From: Bacteroidota bacterium
GTDB lineage: Bacteria > Bacteroidota > Bacteroidia > Chitinophagales > Chitinophagaceae
Reading direction: 5' to 3'
Length of the DNA stretch: 33,941 nucleotides
NCBI GenBank assembly: GCA_026391455.1
Contig: JAPLEH010000034.1
Coordinates: forward strand, 1-33,941
Below the pieces are notes generated by a model. That model worked only from the letters and a program-made list of their open reading frames with translations, had not been told where the DNA came from and made no database searches. This document shows positions 6,228 through 13,574 of this stretch, one piece after another. Position 1 is the first letter of the stretch; every line of letters begins with the position of its first letter. The translations under genes were made by a program, and so were the position numbers.

Positions 6228-8951
6228 TCAGTTTTTATTCAACCATTCATCCAGGTTCAGCAGTGCATTGGCCACTACGGTAAGAGCGGCTGATTCCGGT
6301 TCGGCTTTCTGTTTTTTATCCCCCATCATTTCGTTGGCTGCCTGCTGATCGGTTTTATATTTTGTCAGAGCCAGTGTATATAAATCTACCATAGCTTCCA
6401 GTTTTTTTGCCTGCATGGGTTTATACAGCATGGCTTCATATCCCTGTTGAATCTGCTGCTTTACTTCTTTGCCTGCTTTTTGCATACGTAGTGCCAGTCC
6501 TCTTGCCATTACCAGGTAGGCAGAATCATTCAGCGTGGTCAATGCCTGCAGCGGAGTATTGGTACGGATCCGGCGGGTGATACAAACTTCCCGGCTGCCC
6601 CCGTCGAATGTAATCATGGATGGATAAGGGGCTGTTCTTTTCCAGTACGTATAGAGTGCCCTGCGATATTGGTCTTCATCCTTGCTCATTTCCCATTTAT
6701 TCCAGTTATACGGTGAGCGCCAGATATTGTCCGGCTGGTAGGGCATTACACTTTTACCAAACATTTTTTTACTCAGCAACTGGCTTACTGCAAGTCCCTG
6801 GTCGCGCAATTGTTCGGCGCTCAATCGTACCCGCGGGCCACGTGTCAGGTAAATATTATTGGGGTCGTTTTGTAATTGTTCGGGGGTAAATTTAGATTGT
6901 TGCTGGTAAGTGGCTGACAAAACTATTTCCTTAAGCATTTTTTTTATACTCCAGTTATAGTCCGTCATAAATTTCCAGGAGAGATAATCCAGCAGTTCCC
7001 GGTGTGTGGGTGGTATACCTTGTGTACCCAGATCTTCCAGTGTTTCAGCCAATCCTCTTCCGAATAATTGTTCCCATAAGCGGTTTACCATGGTTCTTGC
7101 TGTCAGTGGATTTTTTTTGTCCGTCAGCCACAGCGCCATACCCAGCCTGTTTTGCGGTACACCTTCGGGCAATGGATTTAATATATGTGGTACGCCGGGT
7201 GTTACCACGGCCCCTTTTACAGACCAGTTGCCCCTTTCAAAAATATAGGTATTGCGAAACTGTTCGCTGTTGTTTTCCATCATCACGGGTGTGGTCTCTG
7301 TTTTTGCTCCCAGCAATTCAAAGAAATGTTGTTTGGTTATTTCATATCCTGCCAATCCCTTACCCGGAAAAGCCTGACCAAATTGCATCCAGTCGAACAG
7401 CACCCCGGGATCATCTGCACTTTTGATGGAAGGGCTGTAGTATTTAAAATACAAATCATGTTTACCTGTTGCTGGCGGCAATGGCACGGCGCTGATCTTC
7501 CAGTCTGAACGGGTGTTGGCCAATGGTACGGTGGCCAGTAATTTCCCGTTAAGGCTGTCGAGATAAATATACCATGTTGCGTCTCCGGGTATATTCATAT
7601 ACCGAAAGAGCAGTTGGTCTTTTTGATCAAGAGTGATACCCGGCAGACGGCAGCTTCCGTTATTTCTTAATTGTGTATAGCCCGACAACGCTGCATTAGT
7701 AAAATTATCACAGGCCGCCGCATTCACGGTAGGTTGCAGTGTTTTCAAAAAAGTACTGTATTCATTGGCCCTGGCTGCCGATACATTGTTTTTGATCCAG
7801 TCTATTATTGCGTTGAATTTTTGCTGATCGGTGGAATCGTATTGGCGAAGCAGTGGATAATCCATATCCGTATCTTCATCGCGGCTGTTGTTAAAAAACG
7901 CCAGAAATTTATAATACTCCTCCTGTTTGAAAGGATCGTAGGGGTGACTATGGCATTGCACACAACTAAACGTAGTGCCCATCAGTGCGCTCCAGGTAGT
8001 ATTCACCCTGTCTATAATGGCCACATTCCTGAATTCTTCATTTTCGGTACCACCTTCGTCATTGGTCATGGTATTGCGGTGAAAAGCCGTGGCGGTATAG
8101 AGGGCATCATCCGGATCAGGCAATAAATCACCGGCGAGTTGTTCCACCAAAAAATCATTATACGGTTTATCCTGGTTAAAAGCGTTGATGAGCCAGTCGC
8201 GGTAGCGCCAGATGGTTCGGGGCTGATCGGATTCATAGCCTTTTGTGTCGCCATACCGGCAAAGATCCAGCCAGAGGGAAGTCCATCGTTCGCCATATGC
8301 AGGTGAAGCCAGCAGTGCATCCACTAAATGGTCAAAGGCCTTATCCGTATTATCGGATAAATATTTTTGTGCTACCGAATCTGCTGGCGGTAATCCGGTG
8401 AGGTCAAGGCTAACTCTTCGCAGCAAGGTGGCTTTATCGGCCGCCGGAGATGGAGTAAGATTTTGTTCTTTCGCTTTATCAAAAACAAACTGGTCAATAT
8501 CAGTTTTGATCCAGGCATTGGAATGATCAGGCACTTCTTCTTTTTTCACTGGTGTGTAAGCCCAGTGTACCCCCCATGTTGCGCCCTGTTTGATCCAGCG
8601 TTTTAATAGGGTGATTTCTTCATTTGATAAAGGCGCGTGTTGATAGGGCATCCGTTCATCCGGATCGCTGTTGGTGATGCGTTTAATCAGTTCACTTTGC
8701 CCGGGATGACCGGGTACAATAGCAAGTTTACCGGATTTGGCCGGAGCCAGGGCTTCTTCGCGGAACAGAAGACTGAACCCGCCCTGTTTTTTTACTCCAC
8801 CGTGGCAGGTAATGCATTTTTTATTGAAGATGGGTTTAACCTGTGTATTGAAATCGATTTTGGGGCTCGGAGAGATATACAGATACAGCACGCCTACCAG
8901 AGCTGATAGCAGCACAATCAGGATCAGTTTCTTGGATAAACGAAATTTCAT
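6228..8951 (-). CDS. PSD1 / planctomycete-type cytochrome C protein (DUF1549-DUF1553)
   Basis: A 907-residue exported protein, first gene of its operon. An N-terminal membrane anchor (about 8-26) is followed by a PSCyt1 cytochrome domain with haem site CITCH at 46-50. Next comes a DUF1549 (PSCyt2) domain, from about 145 to 360, containing a second haem motif CVQCH at 330-334 and LRRVSLDLTGLPP. A central beta-rich, carbohydrate-binding-like segment occupies about 420-590, and a C-terminal DUF1553 (PSD1) domain from about 605 contains RTMVNRLWEQLFGRGL and RRIRTNTPLQALTTLND. This is the full architecture of the family, including the inserted beta domain. Family function is unknown; two haems imply redox chemistry, and the inserted domain suggests a glycan ligand. 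It is transcribed from a TATATTTG promoter divergent to the AraC gene. Confidence 0.92.
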   Translation of the reverse strand: MKFRLSKKLILIVLLSALVGVLYLYISPSPKIDFNTQVKPIFNKKCITCHGGVKKQGGFSLLFREEALAPAKSGKLAIVPGHPGQSELIKRITNSDPDERMPYQHAPLSNEEITLLKRWIKQGATWGVHWAYTPVKKEEVPDHSNAWIKTDIDQFVFDKAKEQNLTPSPAADKATLLRRVSLDLTGLPPADSVAQKYLSDNTDKAFDHLVDALLASPAYGERWTSLWLDLCRYGDTKGYESDQPRTIWRYRDWLINAFNQDKPYNDFLVEQLAGDLLPDPDDALYTATAFHRNTMTNDEGGTENEEFRNVAIIDRVNTTWSALMGTTFSCVQCHSHPYDPFKQEEYYKFLAFFNNSRDEDTDMDYPLLRQYDSTDQQKFNAIIDWIKNNVSAARANEYSTFLKTLQPTVNAAACDNFTNAALSGYTQLRNNGSCRLPGITLDQKDQLLFRYMNIPGDATWYIYLDSLNGKLLATVPLANTRSDWKISAVPLPPATGKHDLYFKYYSPSIKSADDPGVLFDWMQFGQAFPGKGLAGYEITKQHFFELLGAKTETTPVMMENNSEQFRNTYIFERGNWSVKGAVVTPGVPHILNPLPEGVPQNRLGMALWLTDKKNPLTARTMVNRLWEQLFGRGLAETLEDLGTQGIPPTHRELLDYLSWKFMTDYNWSIKKMLKEIVLSATYQQQSKFTPEQLQNDPNNIYLTRGPRVRLSAEQLRDQGLAVSQLLSKKMFGKSVMPYQPDNIWRSPYNWNKWEMSKDEDQYRRALYTYWKRTAPYPSMITFDGGSREVCITRRIRTNTPLQALTTLNDSAYLVMARGLALRMQKAGKEVKQQIQQGYEAMLYKPMQAKKLEAMVDLYTLALTKYKTDQQAANEMMGDKKQKAEPESAALTVVANALLNLDEWLNKN

Positions 8952-8998
8952 ATAGCAAAACGTTCCGAAACCAGTAAGTTATCAATAAGTGATGAAAA

Positions 8999-9006
8999 CA
9001 AATATA
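8999..9006 (-). promoter_or_regulatory. Bacteroidota-type -7 element (TATATTTG) for the PSD1 operon
   Basis: The minus strand reads TATATTTG, a perfect TAnnTTTG match, 47 bp before the ATG at 8951. The octamer and its distance to the operator-like motif are identical to those of the GH144 promoter at 2145-2152. Confidence 0.7.
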
Positions 9007-9024
9007 ATTCAGCATGCGTGGCAT

Positions 9025-9063
9025 AACTACCACTTTGAGACAAAAAAACGATACTTTTCTGTC
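9025..9063. promoter_or_regulatory. Operator-like two-block motif, copy 2, in the divergent AraC/PSD1 intergenic region
   Basis: The plus-strand blocks are ACCACTTTGA (9029-9038) and AAAACGATACTTTTCT (9045-9060). The spacing within the motif, and to the TATATTTG element, equals copy 1 at 2171-2209. The motif lies between the PSD1 operon and the AraC gene and could act on both, allowing autoregulation. The two-block form fits an AraC-family site with two half-sites on one face of the helix. Confidence 0.65.
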
Positions 9064-9110
9064 ATAAAACAATCCATAATTATTCGTATTTTGGCATTAA
9101 AATATCATTT

Positions 9111-9980
9111 ATGAAGCCCTTGCTGGAGCATTTGCCCAAAGAACGGGACGAATCATTTGTGGTGAAATACTTCGATTATCCTGCCTATCCTACTCCCTGG
9201 CATTATCACCCTGAATACGAACTGGTATTGGTAACAGAGAGTACAGGCCGTCGTTTTATCGGTGATAATATCACGCATTTTGCTCCCGGCAACCTGGCAC
9301 TGATCGGCCCCAACCTGCCACATACGTATCAGAATGACGATATATATCTGAAACCCGGTTCTGGTCTTCGTGCTAAATCCATTGTGATCCATTTTTCGGA
9401 GGAGTCATTGGGTAAGGATTTTATGAAACTACCCGAGTCTCGTGTCATCAAAGATCTTTTCGACCGATCCATCAATGGCATTGATATCAATGGACATACC
9501 AACCAATTAGTTTCTGAAAAACTGGAAGCCATCATCGGTCTGTCCGGATTGCGGCGCTGGTTTTGTCTGATAGAGATATTGGTAGTACTGGCCGAATCAA
9601 AAGAACTGACTCCCATTTGCAAAACATCCATGACCGGCACCAATGAGAAAGAATCCAAACGCCTGGGTATCGTGATGAGCTGGATCCTGCAAAACTTTGA
9701 AAAAGATATCCGCGTTACCGAAGCAGCGGAACTTTGTGATATGAGTGAAAATGCTTTCTCCCGTTTTTTCTCACAACGCACCCGCAAAACATTCTCTGGT
9801 TTTGTAACTGAACTCCGTTTGCAAAAGGCTTGTAAGTTGCTCAAAGAAAATGAATCCTCTGTCACCAGTATTTGTTACGATTGCGGCTTCAATAATATTT
9901 CCAATTTCAACCGGCAGTTTTTACGGGAATATAAAATGAGCCCGATGAAATACCGGAAGTTGTTTTTGAAAACGGTTTAG
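9111..9980 (+). CDS. AraC family transcriptional regulator with N-terminal cupin
   Basis: A 289-residue regulator. Residues about 15-110 form a cupin-like ligand domain (TPWHYHPEYELVLVTES, then FAPGNLALIGPNLPHTY). Residues about 185-287 hold two helix-turn-helix motifs, with the signature ITSICYDCGFNNISNFNRQF-type segment (here VTSICYDCGFNNISNFNRQF) and YKMSPMKYRK at the end. AraC proteins with this layout usually sense a sugar or glycan breakdown product in the cytoplasm. It is the only plus-strand protein gene between 1 and 30 kb and is divergent from the PSD1 operon across 159 bp that carry the operator-like motif. I infer that it activates the PSD1 operon and the GH144 gene at 2084. Confidence 0.93.
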   Translation: MKPLLEHLPKERDESFVVKYFDYPAYPTPWHYHPEYELVLVTESTGRRFIGDNITHFAPGNLALIGPNLPHTYQNDDIYLKPGSGLRAKSIVIHFSEESLGKDFMKLPESRVIKDLFDRSINGIDINGHTNQLVSEKLEAIIGLSGLRRWFCLIEILVVLAESKELTPICKTSMTGTNEKESKRLGIVMSWILQNFEKDIRVTEAAELCDMSENAFSRFFSQRTRKTFSGFVTELRLQKACKLLKENESSVTSICYDCGFNNISNFNRQFLREYKMSPMKYRKLFLKTV

Positions 9981-10021
9981 GAGTCGGGAAGTCAGAAAGA
10001 CCAAAAGTCCGCAAGTCAGCA
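9981..10021. repeat. Low-complexity AAGTC-type intergenic repeat
   Basis: Directly after the AraC stop lie degenerate short units such as GGAAGTCAG, AAAGACC, AAAAGTCCG and CAAGTCAG. It is non-coding, and I recall similar degenerate intergenic repeats in related genomes. Confidence 0.45.
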
Positions 10022-10042
10022 CACGGATTGGACGGTAAAGAC

Positions 10043-10087
10043 GGATAATTATGGATGTTTACTGTGAAACAGTAAAGTGGATTATCC
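10043..10087. other. Long imperfect hairpin between convergent genes
   Basis: The core is TTTACTGT-GAA-ACAGTAAA, a perfect 8-bp stem with a 3-nt loop. An outer arm GGATAAT (10043-10049) pairs with ATTATCC (10081-10087). It lies between the convergent AraC gene and the end of the polysaccharide locus. There is no T-run, so if it stops transcription it is not a classical intrinsic terminator. Confidence 0.5.
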
Positions 10088-10104
10088 ATAACATCTGTGT
10101 TCAT

Positions 10105-10164
10105 GCTTGTTGCTTGGGGCTTGTTGCTTGTTGCTCGCGGCTGACAGCTCGTGGCTCGCAGCTT
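10105..10164. repeat. Low-complexity GCTTGTT / GCTCG intergenic repeat
   Basis: Short units GCTTGTT, GCTTGGG, GCTCGCG and GCTCGTG are chained up to the stop codon of the minus-strand gene at 10163. It is a degenerate repeat with no coding potential on its own. Confidence 0.45.
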
Positions 10165-12214
10165 ACTTCCTAATCAATACACTCGTCCCCTTTAACGAAA
10201 TCCTTCTGCCGGATACATCGGTATAATCCAGCATCCATACATATACCCCCGTATTCTGATCCACTCCATTTATTCTTCCATCCCATTTTTGTGAATGATC
10301 GCGGGAAGTAAATACCAATTGCCCATACCGGTTATATACCCGGAATAAAAGATCCCTGGCTTTAAAGGCATTGAGCGGATAGAGATGATCGTTCATACCA
10401 TCGTTGTCGGGAGTAAAAGCGGTGGGTACAGCGATATAGCAATTGTCTTCCACTTTCATAAAATGAAAGGCTGTATCCGCACATCCAGATGTATCCCGCA
10501 CAATGAGCCTGGCCACTGCATCGTATTGAGATGGCGCAATGGAATAATATTGTACCGGAGGTTTTTCTTCCAAACTGATTTGACCGTTTCCAAAATCCCA
10601 TTTCCAATAATCAATAGCGCCCTGGCTTTTACTGGTGAAATGCAATGAATCCACCATACGGCACAGATAAGCATTGGCTTCAATCACTGCTTTTACGGCC
10701 ACAGTGTTCTTTACCGTAACTGTTACATGCGCCGTATCACTGCATCCAAAGCTATCGGTTACCTTCACAATATATTCCGTGGTCTTATCCGGAGCGGCAC
10801 GCACCATTACCTGGTTCGTATTCGACAAACCTGCTGCAGGTGTCCATGCATACGATACACCGGTACTCGTAGTGAGCCGTACTGTTTCTCCTTTGCAGAT
10901 GGCTGTATCGGGACCCGCATGCACATCTGTACCTATTACAATAGCACGTACACTGTCTGTTTTACGGCAACCTCCCAATGAAAACACTTCCACGTAATAC
11001 ATACCGCTGTCTTGCAGCGATGCATGAAAGATATGCGGGGTGGCAATATTATCATAAAATCCGTTGGGGCCGGTCCATATATAGGAGGCTGCACCCGCAC
11101 CAGTAAACTGCAGATCCTCTCCCGCACATACCGGAGAATTGGTGCTGATCGTATAGCCGGTGGGCAAGCCATCCACTTCCAGGCGCAGGCTGTTCGATAC
11201 CACACGGCAATTGGGATTGGCAATAGTGGAAGCATCACCGCCGCTCAACCTGATCAGAAAGGTATCGGGTGTACTATATGTATTCGTATACGTATTACCG
11301 GTAGCACTGGGTATATCCGTCCAGGTGGTACCTCCATCTGTACTTTGCTGCCATTGCAGAGAAGGGTTCGCATAATAGGGATCCATTACGCCGGTAAGAG
11401 AGACGAGCGGATTATTTTGAAAGCAAACACTTTTTACAAAAGTGGTGGGCTCTCCGGCAAATTGAATCCGGGCTTCGGGGCCGCGGGCACGTATCTGTAT
11501 ATCATCCACTGCAAAGTCTTCTGCACATCCGTAAAATTTTGCCAGCAGGGTCAACTTAGCCACCAGCCGGTTCACACCCGGTGGTACAGAAAAATTGATA
11601 CCATATTCACCGAAGCGATATCCCATCAGCGGCGGAGCTGCATATGATACGATTACGGGAGTTGTATCCTTTTTAATGAGGTTGCCCAGGTCATCTTCTA
11701 TACGCAATTCAAAGATGGGATAATCGGGACCATTCACACACATCGCGGGCCCATCGATCAGATCGAGGTTAATGATAGCAGCAGAAAACCAATACACCTC
11801 ACCGGGGCAAAGTGTTTTATTAATAGTGTCGCGGTACACCAGCCGGTTTGCTGCATTGAAATTATTATTCACCAGCATCATCATTCCATAATCCACTGCG
11901 GTGTTGGCATCATGACTAAGATCGATCCACTCCCCATTGAAACAATTGGCTACGGGTACTCTTCTTAATATGGTATAGCTTCCTGCAGCAGGACAGATAT
12001 TATTATCAAATGGAAATGCGGTTTTAGATGCCGGTATGGGTGTACCAATAGTGGAAGGATTCACATTGCCGGTACCGAAATCCTGTTTATATATGGGCTG
12101 GCCAAAACCCGGTTGTGCCGGCGATGGCTTAGCAATAAGCATCGCAGCAATGATAAATAACCACCAATAGCTATACCTGTAGTTCAGGATTTTAGTATGT
12201 CCGGGTATGCTCAC
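10163..12214 (-). CDS. Secreted multidomain adhesin-like protein with T9SS type B sorting domain
   Basis: A 683-residue protein with a signal peptide (hydrophobic 17-28, cleavage near PSPAQ). Residues about 35-245 form a beta-sandwich ending FAVDDIQIRARG. Ig-like segments follow, including SLQWQQSTDGGTTWTDI and ADPDTAICKGETVRLT-like HAGPDTAICKGETVRL, then a PKD-like stretch with WKWDFGNG. The final 85 residues are the gliding-motility/CHU_C type B signal (AVPTAFTPDNDGMNDHLYP, VYNRYGQLVF, GVYVWMLDY). It should be secreted by the type IX system and held at the surface. The start is GTG at 12214; the preceding glucanase stop is only one base away (TAA-A-GTG), so it is the distal gene of the locus. 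No catalytic domain is visible; glycan or surface binding is the likely role. Confidence 0.88.
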   Translation of the reverse strand: MSIPGHTKILNYRYSYWWLFIIAAMLIAKPSPAQPGFGQPIYKQDFGTGNVNPSTIGTPIPASKTAFPFDNNICPAAGSYTILRRVPVANCFNGEWIDLSHDANTAVDYGMMMLVNNNFNAANRLVYRDTINKTLCPGEVYWFSAAIINLDLIDGPAMCVNGPDYPIFELRIEDDLGNLIKKDTTPVIVSYAAPPLMGYRFGEYGINFSVPPGVNRLVAKLTLLAKFYGCAEDFAVDDIQIRARGPEARIQFAGEPTTFVKSVCFQNNPLVSLTGVMDPYYANPSLQWQQSTDGGTTWTDIPSATGNTYTNTYSTPDTFLIRLSGGDASTIANPNCRVVSNSLRLEVDGLPTGYTISTNSPVCAGEDLQFTGAGAASYIWTGPNGFYDNIATPHIFHASLQDSGMYYVEVFSLGGCRKTDSVRAIVIGTDVHAGPDTAICKGETVRLTTSTGVSYAWTPAAGLSNTNQVMVRAAPDKTTEYIVKVTDSFGCSDTAHVTVTVKNTVAVKAVIEANAYLCRMVDSLHFTSKSQGAIDYWKWDFGNGQISLEEKPPVQYYSIAPSQYDAVARLIVRDTSGCADTAFHFMKVEDNCYIAVPTAFTPDNDGMNDHLYPLNAFKARDLLFRVYNRYGQLVFTSRDHSQKWDGRINGVDQNTGVYVWMLDYTDVSGRRISLKGTSVLIRK

Positions 12215-12215
12215 T

Positions 12216-13562
12216 TTATTTTATCACAGGGCTCTCAAAGCCCAGTTTTTTCAATCCAGCCTGTATCTCCGGGCATCTCATGAATAATTTCCACAATAAG
12301 CCACTCCGGTAATTTTCAATCATAACGATGATCGGCCCCTGGTCAATGGCCAGATGCGAAGCAGCCACCCAGTTTTTTGTTTCATTGAATGCATCTACAA
12401 ATCCATACTCACTCCATATCTTATCGCCGAGATCATTATAAAAATGTTTTAATGCCTGCATCGAATATTCCGGTGTGTAGGGAAAGGCGCTCAATGCAGC
12501 GGTGGGAGAAATGGTGCCGAGGTCTTCGGTGGGTGAATGTGCTGCATAACCATTATACGTATCGCTGGCAGTTAATCCCCAGCAAAGATCGCCATAGCCT
12601 TTGTGTTTTTTGGGATTGTCGAGGCAATAGGCCCGATTGATGAGAGTATGACTTTTATTCTGTTCCCAATAATCAGCATATTCATCTTTCAGGCCGCGCG
12701 GATCAAGTCCGAGAAAGGAATACTGGGAAAAAAACAAAGGTCCGCCGTAATCAAATCCCAGTTGGAGTTTATATCCGTAAAAGGTCTTCCCGTTTTTAAA
12801 AAAATTACTTTGTGCCCATCCGCGGTGATAGACGGATGATGATACGGCATAACGTTCATTACTTCCGGAAGCGGCCAACACATACATGATGAGACATTCA
12901 TTGAATCCCCTCACAGGAAAATTCATGGCCCATCCATTGTTGGGGCTCCAGTGCCAGTACAATACTTTCTGCCCGCCGTTGGTAAACCAGTTCCATTCAA
13001 TATCTGACCAAAGCCAGCTCACGCGGTTACGCAATTCTCTTTCCGTATCATTATTTCCATCGAAGTATTGACGGGCACATAATAATCCCTGAAAGAGATA
13101 GGAAGACTCCACCAGATCGGCTCCATCATCCTTGCGACTAAAAGGGATCGTTTTTCCGGTAGCGCCATTCATCCAATGCGGAAATACACCGTGATAGGAT
13201 TCTGCTTTGTGCAGGAAGCGAAGCATTTTAACTAAAAAACGCGCCGCCGTATCCCTGCTGATCCATTTGCGTTCCGCGGCCACGATCACACTCATTACTC
13301 CAAAGCCAGTACCGCCAATAGTCACCACTTCATCGCCATATCCATAGCTGGCATTACTTCTTTCGCGTGACAGGCCGGACACCGGATGGGCAAAATCCCA
13401 GAAATAACGGAAGGTTTGTTTTTGCACCAAATCCAACAAAGCAGAATCAGATAAATTACGGGGACGTGCAGCGGCATTGAATGATCGTTCTGCTGCCTGT
13501 TTTTGGGCAAAGGCAGCAATACCGGCCAACACCCACATACATATGATAACTATTTTCTTCAT
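12216..13562 (-). CDS. GH144-type secreted beta-1,2-glucanase, compact paralogue
   Basis: A 448-residue protein from the ATG at 13562; the frame extends two codons to a TTG at 13568, which is a poorer start. A short signal peptide (VIICMWVLAGIAAFAQ) precedes the (alpha/alpha)6 Glycoamylase/GH144 domain, with FRYFWDFAHPVSGLSRERS, GGTGFGVMS, WHWSPNNGW and LAIDQGPIIVMIENYRSG. Putative cleft acids are D149, E152 (DLVES) and E222 (NEC). It has no extra domain and is probably released into the periplasm. It follows the Ig-linked paralogue by 12 bp and is followed by the T9SS protein after one base. Together with its neighbours it indicates degradation of a beta-1,2-linked glucan; the linkage is inferred from family knowledge. 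Confidence 0.9.
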   Translation of the reverse strand: MKKIVIICMWVLAGIAAFAQKQAAERSFNAAARPRNLSDSALLDLVQKQTFRYFWDFAHPVSGLSRERSNASYGYGDEVVTIGGTGFGVMSVIVAAERKWISRDTAARFLVKMLRFLHKAESYHGVFPHWMNGATGKTIPFSRKDDGADLVESSYLFQGLLCARQYFDGNNDTERELRNRVSWLWSDIEWNWFTNGGQKVLYWHWSPNNGWAMNFPVRGFNECLIMYVLAASGSNERYAVSSSVYHRGWAQSNFFKNGKTFYGYKLQLGFDYGGPLFFSQYSFLGLDPRGLKDEYADYWEQNKSHTLINRAYCLDNPKKHKGYGDLCWGLTASDTYNGYAAHSPTEDLGTISPTAALSAFPYTPEYSMQALKHFYNDLGDKIWSEYGFVDAFNETKNWVAASHLAIDQGPIIVMIENYRSGLLWKLFMRCPEIQAGLKKLGFESPVIK

Positions 13563-13574
13563 GCTCAATTTCTT

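Noticed and set aside
11012-11647. 211-codon plus-strand frame opposite the T9SS protein
   Set aside because: It is antisense to a well-supported secreted protein, with no domain and no convincing start signal.
13563-13568. Upstream TTG start for the compact GH144 gene
   Set aside because: ATG at 13562 gives a normal signal peptide directly; the TTG adds only two residues.
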